DNA of 64,000 nt, taken from positions 371,501-435,500 of the forward strand of contig NC_015703.1 of the NCBI RefSeq assembly GCF_000218895.1. The letters are read 5' to 3'. This DNA comes from Runella slithyformis DSM 19594. GTDB taxonomy: Bacteria > Bacteroidota > Bacteroidia > Cytophagales > Spirosomataceae. Under the pieces are notes generated by a model that was not told the DNA's origin, ran no database searches, and worked only from the letters and a program-made list of their open reading frames with translations. Position 1 is the first letter of the stretch. Each line of letters starts with the position of its first letter. Below are positions 32,186 to 39,867 of this stretch, in pieces. The position numbers and the translations under genes are program-made.

Positions 32186-32917
32186 ATGACAGCCATGACC
32201 CCAAATCACAACATCGAAACTGCCGATGACCTTGAAAGAAAGATTGAGCAGATGAAACAACAGGCCGCGCTCCAACGCCAGGCCGAAGAAACAGCCCGTA
32301 AAAACCGTCTTGAAGTAGAGCGCGGGCAAGACATGGAAACGCTCAAAAACCTCAAAGCCGAAATCAAAAAGCTGGATTCGGCAGCGGCTTTGTCGTCCAA
32401 ACTCTCGCTCAATGACGCCCTTGCCCTTTCCGAAAAGAAAGCCAAGTACCAGGCAGATATTGACGAAATCGAAGAAAAGTACGGCATTGGCCGCTTTGGA
32501 GAAAAAGCCGACCAACCCAAATCCGAGCCGCGCTCCTCCATGGGCATCAGCACTTCCCGCGCTATCTATGTTTTAATCGCAATGTTCATCGTTTGCTGTG
32601 CGCTCACCTCGTGGGTAGGCATGAATGCCATCACCGACCCGTACAACCCCGTGGGCCAAAGCATGATGAAAAACGCCCCGCTCCGCGCGTTGGTGGCCTT
32701 CGATATGACCTTCCTTACCTTCTTGGTAGGGGTGTTTTTTGTGTGGTTATTCTTTAACGATTTATTTCAATTATGGCACAATCGAATCAATTCCGAACGA
32801 AATCTGTCGACCCTGCTCAGCGAAGCACCCTCGTGGGCCGTCTTGTTTTTCTTGTTGGGTGTCTTTGCCTTGGTCATGTGGGTGTTTGCCAACTACTACC
32901 TGACCGCCTACGCGTAG
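32186..32917 (+). CDS. Coiled-coil membrane protein, possible lysis-associated
   Basis: A 243-residue protein. Residues about 10-110 form a charged coiled coil. Three transmembrane helices follow (AIYVLIAMFIVCCALTSWVG near 128, FDMTFLTFLVGVFFVWLFF near 175, AVLFFLLGVFALVMWVFA near 220). It heads the lysis cassette and overlaps the endolysin start by 145 bases. It may be a large holin-like or antiholin-like protein. The overlap makes the two products stoichiometrically linked. Confidence 0.55.
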   Translation: MTAMTPNHNIETADDLERKIEQMKQQAALQRQAEETARKNRLEVERGQDMETLKNLKAEIKKLDSAAALSSKLSLNDALALSEKKAKYQADIDEIEEKYGIGRFGEKADQPKSEPRSSMGISTSRAIYVLIAMFIVCCALTSWVGMNAITDPYNPVGQSMMKNAPLRALVAFDMTFLTFLVGVFFVWLFFNDLFQLWHNRINSERNLSTLLSEAPSWAVLFFLLGVFALVMWVFANYYLTAYA

Positions 32918-33399
32918 ACAGCCTGGCCCGTTTGCGTGAATGCGTCCTCAAAACCGCCGAAAGTCAATCCTTTGTGAAAGAAAAAAACAATCGGAACGAG
33001 CACCCGCAGATCAATGAGTACCTCAAGGCCTGCGGCTTCAAGGCTCCTGAAAAAATGCTGCCTCAGCATAAAGCCTGGTGCGCTGCCTTCGTGACTTGGG
33101 TCTATAAGCAGTGCGGTATTTCGGTACCCTCCAAATCAGGAGCCGCCGCCGTATTGACTTGGAATAGCATGACCGCTCAGCGCATTCGCCCCGGAGAGGC
33201 CGTATTGCCCGCCGATGCCGTGACCTATAAGCAATGGTCGCACATTGAACTGATACGGTACTGGCCGCTCGACCCGCGCATCACGTACTTTTATACCACC
33301 GGCGGCAACACCACCGCCGGAGCCAAACAGCACGGTGTGTACGTCAACATTCAGCGTTCCAAAAGTTTTGTTCGTAACACGATCCGACTGATCCGATGA
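32773..33399 (+). CDS. Endolysin: cysteine peptidase/amidase (CHAP-like) with N-terminal signal
   Basis: A 208-residue protein. An N-terminal basic segment and hydrophobic helix (RLVFLVGCLCLGHVGVC, about 23-39) is a signal or signal-anchor. The catalytic part shows HKAWCAAFVTWVYKQCG with the nucleophile cysteine near 102, then SHIELIRYW with the histidine near 156, as in CHAP-like peptidoglycan hydrolases. It would cut the cell wall at the end of infection. The start lies deep inside the previous gene (145-base overlap), and its stop overlaps the next small gene (ATGA). Confidence 0.75.
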   Translation: MAQSNQFRTKSVDPAQRSTLVGRLVFLVGCLCLGHVGVCQLLPDRLRVDSLARLRECVLKTAESQSFVKEKNNRNEHPQINEYLKACGFKAPEKMLPQHKAWCAAFVTWVYKQCGISVPSKSGAAAVLTWNSMTAQRIRPGEAVLPADAVTYKQWSHIELIRYWPLDPRITYFYTTGGNTTAGAKQHGVYVNIQRSKSFVRNTIRLIR

Positions 33400-33521
33400 A
33401 AAAAGTACTTGATTTTCTCGAAGAATGGGCCTGGCTCATCATCGGGTGCATCATCATGACTCTCGTTTTCGGGACCATCTTAGTAGAAGCATTTCAAACC
33501 TTGCAACCATTACAGCCATGA
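33396..33521 (+). CDS. 41-residue single-helix protein in the lysis cassette
   Basis: A small ORF starting MKKVLDFLEE, with one transmembrane helix (WAWLIIGCIIMTLVFGTILV, about residues 11-30). It is coupled by ATGA overlaps to the endolysin at its start and to the holin candidate at its end. The tight packing supports a real gene. A holin partner or lysis regulator is likely. Confidence 0.6.
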   Translation: MKKVLDFLEEWAWLIIGCIIMTLVFGTILVEAFQTLQPLQP

Positions 33522-33787
33522 ATATTTTACAAACCCTCTTGGAGCGCTGGCAGGGACCCATGCCCAAGTTTTTCAAAGTCCTGTTTTATCTGGCCGCCGC
33601 CATTGTGGCACTGAGCGCCGGATGCAATTTGTTCATTGAGCAAATCACCGCCGTCGGGTTGACACCGCCCAAATTCCTGACCGATGTAGCCGGTTGGGCC
33701 GCCGGTGCCGCCGCGATCGTGGCCAAGTTCACGGTAGATTGGAACGAAAAGCGCCGATTAGAACGCCTAAAAAGTTTCAAACCGTGA
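33518..33787 (+). CDS. Holin candidate
   Basis: An 89-residue protein from the ATG at 33518. Two hydrophobic helices (FFKVLFYLAAAIVALSAGCNLF and LTDVAGWAAGAAAIVAKFTV) with a short loop and a basic C-terminus (NEKRRLERLKSF) match a class II holin layout. Its position after the endolysin and before the spanin-like pair fits a lysis cassette. Confidence 0.65.
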   Translation: MNILQTLLERWQGPMPKFFKVLFYLAAAIVALSAGCNLFIEQITAVGLTPPKFLTDVAGWAAGAAAIVAKFTVDWNEKRRLERLKSFKP

Positions 33788-34161
33788 TATGGTTGACAAA
33801 GCTTTTGAACTTGATTCGGAGCGTTGGCCAGAAGCTCAACGCTCCCATGAACGCAAAGGCGCTCACGTGGTGGATGTTCCTCTTGATCTTTGGGGTCGGT
33901 TTCTGTATGGGGTTCGCATTGAACGGCCCAAACGTATCATCCTCTGCGTCCCTGAAAACGCCTGCTGACTCTACCCAATTCTACAAAACGCTGTACCTGA
34001 CCGAGAAAAGCAACTCCCAATTACGCTCGCAGATTTGGACGCTGCAGCGGCGACAGGAACGCCTTCTAAATGACTATGAAAAAGCGATTATTCGGATTGA
34101 TTCTTTGCGCGGGGCTACTCTCCAGCGTGAAGTCGACCGCGTGTTCAGACACGCTAAGTAG
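33784..34161 (+). CDS. Inner-membrane spanin-like protein
   Basis: About 126 residues from a GTG that overlaps the previous stop (GTGA at 33784); an ATG at 33847 would give 105 residues. One transmembrane helix (WWMFLLIFGVGFCMGFAL) is followed by a periplasmic coiled coil (LTEKSNSQLRSQIWTLQRRQERLLNDYEKA). This is the layout of an Rz-type i-spanin. The next gene begins inside its 3' end in another frame, as in Rz/Rz1 pairs. Confidence 0.6.
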   Translation: MIWLTKLLNLIRSVGQKLNAPMNAKALTWWMFLLIFGVGFCMGFALNGPNVSSSASLKTPADSTQFYKTLYLTEKSNSQLRSQIWTLQRRQERLLNDYEKAIIRIDSLRGATLQREVDRVFRHAK

Positions 34162-34477
34162 GCTCGACCCCAAACCCATCCGTATGAGCGAGGCAGGCGC
34201 GCGTATGGCCCTCAAAGCCATCGAAGAGGCCAAGATGCTCCATCAGGTAGTGATCCTGAAAGATTCCATCATCAGCACGTACCGGCAGGACAGCGAACGT
34301 AAAACCGAAACCATCCTGAATGGGGCCCAAGAATTACAGGCCGCTCAAAACAAAACAGCGACCCTTACCGCCTTTCTCCAATCGGCCAAACGCAAGCTGC
34401 TTTGGTCCCGTATCGAAAATTGGGCATGGCGTGGCGCCGTGCTTTTGATCGCTGCTAAGAAAATCGGTTTATGGTAA
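34070..34477 (+). CDS. Candidate outer-membrane spanin partner or lysis-associated protein
   Basis: A 135-residue protein that starts 92 bases inside the i-spanin-like gene. The N-terminus (MKKRLFGLILCAGLLSSVKSTAC) is a signal peptide with a possible lipobox at STAC. A coiled coil follows. A second hydrophobic stretch near the C-terminus (WAWRGAVLLIAAKKIG) is unusual for an Rz1-type lipoprotein, so this may instead be a different envelope protein. Confidence 0.55.
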   Translation: MTMKKRLFGLILCAGLLSSVKSTACSDTLSRLDPKPIRMSEAGARMALKAIEEAKMLHQVVILKDSIISTYRQDSERKTETILNGAQELQAAQNKTATLTAFLQSAKRKLLWSRIENWAWRGAVLLIAAKKIGLW

Positions 34478-35274
34478 AAATCCCTTCTTCCTGGAAAGAC
34501 TGCTCTACCCCTCAGCTCATCGAAGGGCTGGAGCTGCAATTGCTCATTCAATCTTACGCCGCTGAGCCGGATGTAGTGCTGGAGTTGCTCGGTGATATGG
34601 TATGCCTGCTCACGCGCATGGACCGCAACCGCTACGAAGGGCTGCCCACCGATGAAAAGTTTGAACTGATCGACCGCATCCGCTGGGCCACCGTCGAGAA
34701 AGTCACCGCACTGCCGTTTGCTTCTTTTCGTCATCGAGGCCGCCGGTACTTCCTGCCCAAGCTGCACTACGCCGATACCACCGCCATCGAATTGGCCATG
34801 GCCAACATGCACTACTTGGCTTTTGTCAAAGCCACCAAAGCCGCCTCGCCACGTCTTTTTGATTTGCTGGCCACGATATGCCGCCCCCGTAAATGGAATT
34901 GGTGGTTTCGTAAATACCTGCCCGGCTACGATGGCGAAGATCGCCAACCCTTCAACTCCCTGCGCGCTGAGCGGAGGGCCATCAAATTTCAAAAGCTACG
35001 CCTTGGCGTGTGCATTACCATCCTTCAGTATTGGGAAGCCCAAAACAACGAGTTTTACGAAATTCACAAAGCCCTCTACGACGGTACCGAGGGCCGCAGC
35101 CTTTTTCAGAATGGCGAAGGCTGGTTGGCCACGTTGGAAGATGTCGCCTCAGCGGGCGTCCATGGCAACTTCGATAAAGTCTGTGATACCAACGCCCACA
35201 CCATTTGGATGTACCTCAAGCATCGGAAGATTCAGATGGATGAACAGGCGAGAGTGGCCGAGAAAGATAAATAA
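34471..35274 (+). CDS. Phage late protein, unknown (267 residues)
   Basis: A helical, Trp-rich protein (RPRKWNWWFRKYLPGY). No family recognised. It lies between the lysis cassette and the tail genes and overlaps the upstream gene by 7 bases. A tail-assembly or tail-completion role would suit the position, but the sequence does not show it. Confidence 0.55.
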   Translation: MVKIPSSWKDCSTPQLIEGLELQLLIQSYAAEPDVVLELLGDMVCLLTRMDRNRYEGLPTDEKFELIDRIRWATVEKVTALPFASFRHRGRRYFLPKLHYADTTAIELAMANMHYLAFVKATKAASPRLFDLLATICRPRKWNWWFRKYLPGYDGEDRQPFNSLRAERRAIKFQKLRLGVCITILQYWEAQNNEFYEIHKALYDGTEGRSLFQNGEGWLATLEDVASAGVHGNFDKVCDTNAHTIWMYLKHRKIQMDEQARVAEKDK

Positions 35275-35292
35275 TTCAAAATGATTTTGAAT

Positions 35293-36705
35293 TCAATACC
35301 AATAATGTGGCATTATTATCCTAAAATGTCCATATTTTTGTTTCTCAAAATAGTTATTAACTTCCTCATTTGTTAAACCTAAGTCCATTAGTAAAAGTGC
35401 AATAAGTATAGCTTGAAGTTTCTTAGTAGCTAATGCCAATTCTAAATCTTTTAAAATAGTTTTTTTGCCGCTTGCGTCGTAATGTGTATAATAATTCCTG
35501 CTATCCTTTACACTAACAATAAAAGCGTTTTTATCACTAATCATTTTGTCTAAAGTTGGTATTTCAGATACAACATGCAAAATTTCACAAAGCCTATCCT
35601 TTAATCTAGGTTCATTGGAATAGTTAATAGCCTCTTTTAACCAATCTTTATGCTGATTTTCAACCGATTTAAGAATATTATTAACTCTTGCCTTGTGTTC
35701 AGATTTAGGAATTACATAATTTTTTTTAAAATTTCTATGATATATTTCTAATGCTTGTACAATGTTTAAAAAGGTATTTATCTCAATAACGCTTACATTA
35801 ATACTATCCATCAAAAATCCAATTACAGGTCGAATCTTTTCATTAAGAATGTACCATTTTCTTATCACATCTTCAAATGTGTCGCTTATCTCATTATACG
35901 TAAATAGATAATTTATAGTATTTTTGGAGTTGCTATTCGCTTCAATCCCATACTGCCCAAAAAAAAGACTCATCTCTTTAAAATACAATTTATAGCCTTG
36001 GATAAAGGTTTGCTCATTGTTTGCTAGTATTATGGATGTTATATATGTATTTTCGAGAGTGGCGAATTTTAAAAATTTTGTAAACACATATATTTCTTTG
36101 AGCAAATCCTTAATTTCTGTTGCATTTGCAAATATTAATGTTAGAACAGCTTCCTGAATAATAGAAAATTTTTGAGAATCTGAATTATTAGGTGCAGCAG
36201 CATGAAACTCAAATTGGCCATTTAGAGCCTCATTAATAGAAAAAGGGACATTTTTAGGTCTATTATATTCAATCTTCAAGTCGGTTATATCGTATATATC
36301 TCCTTGATTTGCAAAGTCGAAGCGGTCAAGCCATATGTCTAAATTATTATATTTTATTATAGCTCTATTAAAAACCAAATCACTTAAATTTTTAATATGT
36401 CCCCCAACAATAATATATGGAATATCAAATTTTAGTATTTGAATCTTCCCAGCTATTGAATTAAAAGATTTACGTTTACAATCAATTAAAGTAATTAAAT
36501 TTCGTTCTTTAGTTACCCCTAAAATAATGGCTTCACTCCTATCTGGAAATGGATCAGTTTCAGTTTCTTTATAAGGAATAAAAATTTCTAACTCGCCACC
36601 ATGAGTTGGGTTATACACCAAAGTTCCATAACATTCATTGGGACTATCGCTAGGTATATACCAAACGCCCTGATATACAAAACTATCAGTAATTTGCTTG
36701 TCCAT
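35293..36705 (-). CDS. ApeA-like HEPN anti-phage protein
   Basis: A 470-residue protein on the opposite strand of the late operon. The N-terminal half is beta-rich (GGELEIFIPYKETETD, then LGVTKERNLITLIDC), like the ApeA N-terminal domain. The C-terminal half is helical and holds VKDSRNYYTHYD, with R-x4-H (RNYYTH near residue 405) as in Apea-like HEPN nucleases. It is strongly AT-rich compared with the phage genes. ApeA is a reported HEPN defence gene. Here it would be expressed in the lysogen and protect against other phages. Family call from memory of the domain layout. Confidence 0.65.
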   Translation of the reverse strand: MDKQITDSFVYQGVWYIPSDSPNECYGTLVYNPTHGGELEIFIPYKETETDPFPDRSEAIILGVTKERNLITLIDCKRKSFNSIAGKIQILKFDIPYIIVGGHIKNLSDLVFNRAIIKYNNLDIWLDRFDFANQGDIYDITDLKIEYNRPKNVPFSINEALNGQFEFHAAAPNNSDSQKFSIIQEAVLTLIFANATEIKDLLKEIYVFTKFLKFATLENTYITSIILANNEQTFIQGYKLYFKEMSLFFGQYGIEANSNSKNTINYLFTYNEISDTFEDVIRKWYILNEKIRPVIGFLMDSINVSVIEINTFLNIVQALEIYHRNFKKNYVIPKSEHKARVNNILKSVENQHKDWLKEAINYSNEPRLKDRLCEILHVVSEIPTLDKMISDKNAFIVSVKDSRNYYTHYDASGKKTILKDLELALATKKLQAILIALLLMDLGLTNEEVNNYFEKQKYGHFRIIMPHYWY

Positions 36706-36740
36706 TGATCTAATCTATTTTTTAGAAAGGTAAAGGTAAA

Positions 36741-36774
36741 AAAATCCTGTCCTGTCGTACCTCGGCAGGATTTT
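36741..36774 (+). terminator. Terminator with an embedded TCCTGTCGTACCT motif
   Basis: AAAATCCTG (36741-36749) pairs with CAGGATTTT (36766-36774), followed by more T. The loop carries TCCTGTCGTACCT (36750-36762), the same 13-mer type as at 27011 and 39807. It lies between the divergent ApeA-like gene and the next late gene. Confidence 0.75.
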
Positions 36775-36798
36775 TTTGTTTTGGGCAAAAACCCAACG

Positions 36799-37260
36799 AT
36801 GCTTATCACGGCTGATTTTCAAAACTATCTTGATTACTTCAAAGCCTGGGCAGAAGCCCAAGGCCTGTTCTTCCTGTATGGCGGGGTTGAGCTGGGCATC
36901 CAGTATGCCACCTCCAAGGAGGATTTCTCCTACCCCTTCGCCTGGCTCGAACAGCCCGAGATCCTCTCAGAAGACAACGGTGCCGGGCAGCTCATCGAAG
37001 CCTACTACGGCGGCATCAGCGTTATATGCTCCGCCGCCCTCGACGATCGCGCCGCGCAGGTACAGGCCGAGGTCGATGCCATGCGACTCCTGCAAGGCCT
37101 GCAAAAAAAAATGCGCTTGGACAACCGCCACAAAGGTACCCTCGACTGCACCATCAGCGGCATGAAAAAAACCGCCGTCGATCGCGGCTGGGCGGGCAGT
37201 CATTGGGGTTGGAGATTGGAATTTGAACTTAGATTTTCGGCAAATGGACTACTTAGCTAA
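36799..37260 (+). CDS. Tail-region protein, unknown (153 residues)
   Basis: A mixed alpha/beta protein (LITADFQNYLDYFKAWAEA) starting at the ATG at 36799. It overlaps the next gene by 17 bases. Position ahead of tail genes suggests a head-tail joining or tail-completion protein. No family recognised. Confidence 0.6.
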   Translation: MLITADFQNYLDYFKAWAEAQGLFFLYGGVELGIQYATSKEDFSYPFAWLEQPEILSEDNGAGQLIEAYYGGISVICSAALDDRAAQVQAEVDAMRLLQGLQKKMRLDNRHKGTLDCTISGMKKTAVDRGWAGSHWGWRLEFELRFSANGLLS

Positions 37261-39244
37261 TATTACCCATCAGGATTTGCAGCTTTCAAAACTGCCCATC
37301 GTCGTCAATGTCGATGCCTCCAGTCCCGTCACGTACCCCGTCCGGACCAACCTCCGGTATTATCTTGAGCTATTTGTACCCGAGTTTTATCAGGGAAGTT
37401 TTATTTCATTGACTACTCTGGAGGGAAGCGAAGAGCCGCCCCAAACCCTTGCCGGTGTGACGGCCTACCCGGGTGCCAACTTCGAAATTCAGGATCTGCT
37501 GCACGGCTTGGTGGAGAGCTGCGTGCCGGAGTTTGGATTGAATGAAATCACCCTCTGCGAAACGATGGTACGGCCGTATTATGCCAAGGCCATTCGCAAA
37601 AACGGCAGCGTTCTCATCGACGAAATCATCCTGCCTTCGGGCTTTGTGTACCGTGGCGGTTTTTTAGAAAGCGACTATGCCGCCTACAAAAACAAATTTT
37701 TTACGAGCTATGTCGGCAGCGGCCGCCGCTTCCTAACCTGGAAGCCCAACCACGCCACCCTGCGCCCCGATCAACCCGAATACCTGGGTTTCATCACCAA
37801 CTTCAGCCCTACGCCGTCGGAGTTGAGACTACGGGTCGAAATCACCTACGAAGACTGGAGCACCGAGACGATCACGGCCAAGACCCTCAGTGAAGTATCG
37901 TCGATGGCGGTCTATGTGTGCCCCGTTGGCCCCACTCAACTCAACCTTCAGGCCCGCATGAACAGTGCCGGTGAGTTTGTGATCCGGTACAAAGTCTGGC
38001 TCTCCAACGAAAACAACGAGCGGCTTTCAGAGGAGCGTACCTACCTCGTCGATCGTCAGCCGTTCCGAAAAGTGCGCTATATTTTATTCCAAAACAGCCT
38101 TGGGCTTTTTGATACGCTGGATTGCTACGGCGACGGCTTCGAAACCCTCAGGGTACAGCGCCAAACGGCCGAACAGTTCAGAGGCTATGAGTATTTGCCG
38201 CGCGTATCGGAGCGGGTCATTAACCGCGTCACGGGCGAGCGTGAGCTTACCGTGGCCGTGGGCTACGGTCGGTACCAAATCAAAGACCTGCGCGATTATT
38301 GGCAGGATCTGTTTTTTGCGGAGCAAATGTACCTCGTGACCGACCGTGAGCATATTCCGCTCACGCTGCTCTCCGATAGCTACCTGGCCGATGATGACCG
38401 CGAAAAGACCGTCGGGCGTACGCTCACCTTCCGCTACACCAACAAAGAGACCTCCTACAGCCGCCTGCCGGCACTGATTGCCACGCCCGAACGCCCTACC
38501 GGATGGCGCGGCGACGCCCAGGCCTGCGAGCTGGACCAATCGACAGGGCTCCGCAATGGCAAAAAGCGGTATGGATTGCTCGTAAAATACTACATCGACA
38601 GCGGCGAAGACGTCAAACCACGCACCCAAAAACCCAACATTGTAGGTACCGAAGGGTATATTCCGTCGTGGGATAGTGTCGATTGCACCGCCGGTACCAC
38701 GCCTTTTAAAAATGTGCTCATCAGCCAAACCTCCGTCTATAAGCGCAACAACTGCGCCGTGGGGCAGGTGGGCGGCAACTGGACCGTCAGCGTAGCGGCC
38801 AATACCTACGGCTCTGAAGTAAGCCAAACCGATGCCGACGGCAAAGCACAGGCCGCCGCCAATGCGCTGGATACGCAGGAAAATGCCAATATGTTCGGTA
38901 CCTGTATTGTGCCTGCTCCGATTCCGATCGGCCTGACCAGCGCCTGCCCTACCGCTTCGACACAGCCAATTTTTGCGGTTATCGTGGGCAGTGAAGAGAT
39001 CATCACCAACACAAGTTTCAACAGCCCTACGGTGCGATATGCCGCTACCGGGCTGAATCAGGGCAGCTATAATCTTGATATTCGGGTGCAGTATGCCGCC
39101 TCGCCGTTTGAGAGTTTCAGGATTCGGATTCCTTCGAAGGGCTTCAGCAGTGCCGTACTGGCAGGCAATCAGACCTACCGAATTGCCAACATTTCAATCA
39201 ATTGGGGCGATGCTGACCTTGTAATAATCTGTGAACCGGCATGA
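37244..39244 (+). CDS. Large tail protein with DUF5977-like domain
   Basis: A 666-residue, beta-rich protein from the ATG at 37244. The region about 490-560 (CTAGTTPFKNVLISQTSVYKRNNC, then GGNWTVSVAANTYGSEVSQTDADGKAQ in pieces, ending NMFGTC) matches DUF5977, a cysteine-bracketed repeat seen in Bacteroidota surface and tail proteins. The rest looks like stacked beta-sandwich domains. Probably a tail or baseplate spike component. Its stop overlaps the next start (ATGA at 39241). Confidence 0.65.
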   Translation: MDYLANITHQDLQLSKLPIVVNVDASSPVTYPVRTNLRYYLELFVPEFYQGSFISLTTLEGSEEPPQTLAGVTAYPGANFEIQDLLHGLVESCVPEFGLNEITLCETMVRPYYAKAIRKNGSVLIDEIILPSGFVYRGGFLESDYAAYKNKFFTSYVGSGRRFLTWKPNHATLRPDQPEYLGFITNFSPTPSELRLRVEITYEDWSTETITAKTLSEVSSMAVYVCPVGPTQLNLQARMNSAGEFVIRYKVWLSNENNERLSEERTYLVDRQPFRKVRYILFQNSLGLFDTLDCYGDGFETLRVQRQTAEQFRGYEYLPRVSERVINRVTGERELTVAVGYGRYQIKDLRDYWQDLFFAEQMYLVTDREHIPLTLLSDSYLADDDREKTVGRTLTFRYTNKETSYSRLPALIATPERPTGWRGDAQACELDQSTGLRNGKKRYGLLVKYYIDSGEDVKPRTQKPNIVGTEGYIPSWDSVDCTAGTTPFKNVLISQTSVYKRNNCAVGQVGGNWTVSVAANTYGSEVSQTDADGKAQAAANALDTQENANMFGTCIVPAPIPIGLTSACPTASTQPIFAVIVGSEEIITNTSFNSPTVRYAATGLNQGSYNLDIRVQYAASPFESFRIRIPSKGFSSAVLAGNQTYRIANISINWGDADLVIICEPA

Positions 39245-39768
39245 TAAGCGAAGAACTCCAACGCGAGGCCACCGAGCTGGCCGAAGAAATCACCCGCGAT
39301 GCGGTGGGCTATTTTGAAAAAGCCATTGAGCGGGCAGGCATTGTCCTGTCGGGAGACTTGAAGAACAGCTTTGAGTACGAGATCATCCAAACCGCCGGCA
39401 GGCTTTCGGTAGCGGGCGTGATTCACTTCAAAGGCTACGGTCGCTTTAAGGATATGCGCGTTTTGACCTATGCACTGATGCCCCCCATTGAGACGATGGA
39501 GGATTTTGTGGAAAAAGTAGGGTTGGAAAAATTCGCCTACGTACCCGGATATAGTTCGATTGATGTGAGCAACATCAAAAATGCCGCCAAGCGCGTAGCC
39601 TGGGCTGTGGCCATGAGCCGTAAACGAGTGCCCACCGTTCGTCGCAAAAGCCGCTCCGCCTGGTACAATTCCACCAAGTCCAATTTCCTCAACGTCATGC
39701 GCGGCCGAATGCTCGACCGCGCTCAGAGTATTGTGCTCAGGGCCATGAAAGAAGCGGCACAAGGCTAA
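39241..39768 (+). CDS. Phage tail-module protein, unknown (175 residues)
   Basis: A helical protein with a basic C-terminus (RKRVPTVRRKSRSAWYN). Size and position directly before the tape measure suggest a tail-completion, neck or HK97 gp10-like protein, but no motif confirms this. It is coupled to the previous gene by ATGA and followed by two terminators. Confidence 0.55.
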   Translation: MISEELQREATELAEEITRDAVGYFEKAIERAGIVLSGDLKNSFEYEIIQTAGRLSVAGVIHFKGYGRFKDMRVLTYALMPPIETMEDFVEKVGLEKFAYVPGYSSIDVSNIKNAAKRVAWAVAMSRKRVPTVRRKSRSAWYNSTKSNFLNVMRGRMLDRAQSIVLRAMKEAAQG

Positions 39769-39779
39769 CCCCTCCCTTA

Positions 39780-39799
39780 CCCTCCCCTGATAGGGAGGG
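39780..39799 (+). terminator. CCCTCCC/GGGAGGG terminator
   Basis: A perfect 7-bp stem with a 6-base loop followed by six T. It ends the block before the tape measure. Confidence 0.8.
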
Positions 39800-39806
39800 T
39801 TTTTTG

Positions 39807-39819
39807 TCCTGTCATACCT
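39807..39819 (+). promoter_or_regulatory. TCCTGTCATACCT motif before the tape measure
   Basis: Third copy of the 13-mer class, directly after the terminator at 39780 and 49 bases before the tape-measure ATG. Confidence 0.5.
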
Positions 39820-39820
39820 G

Positions 39821-39852
39821 AAAGGTACGGTGCAAATTGGCATCGTACCTTT
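39821..39852 (+). terminator. AAAGGTACG/CGTACCTTT hairpin with T run
   Basis: A perfect 9-bp stem and 14-base loop followed by TTT. It sits in the leader of the tape-measure gene, so it may act as an attenuator that must be bypassed. Confidence 0.65.
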
Positions 39853-39867
39853 TTTGCGTATACAGCC

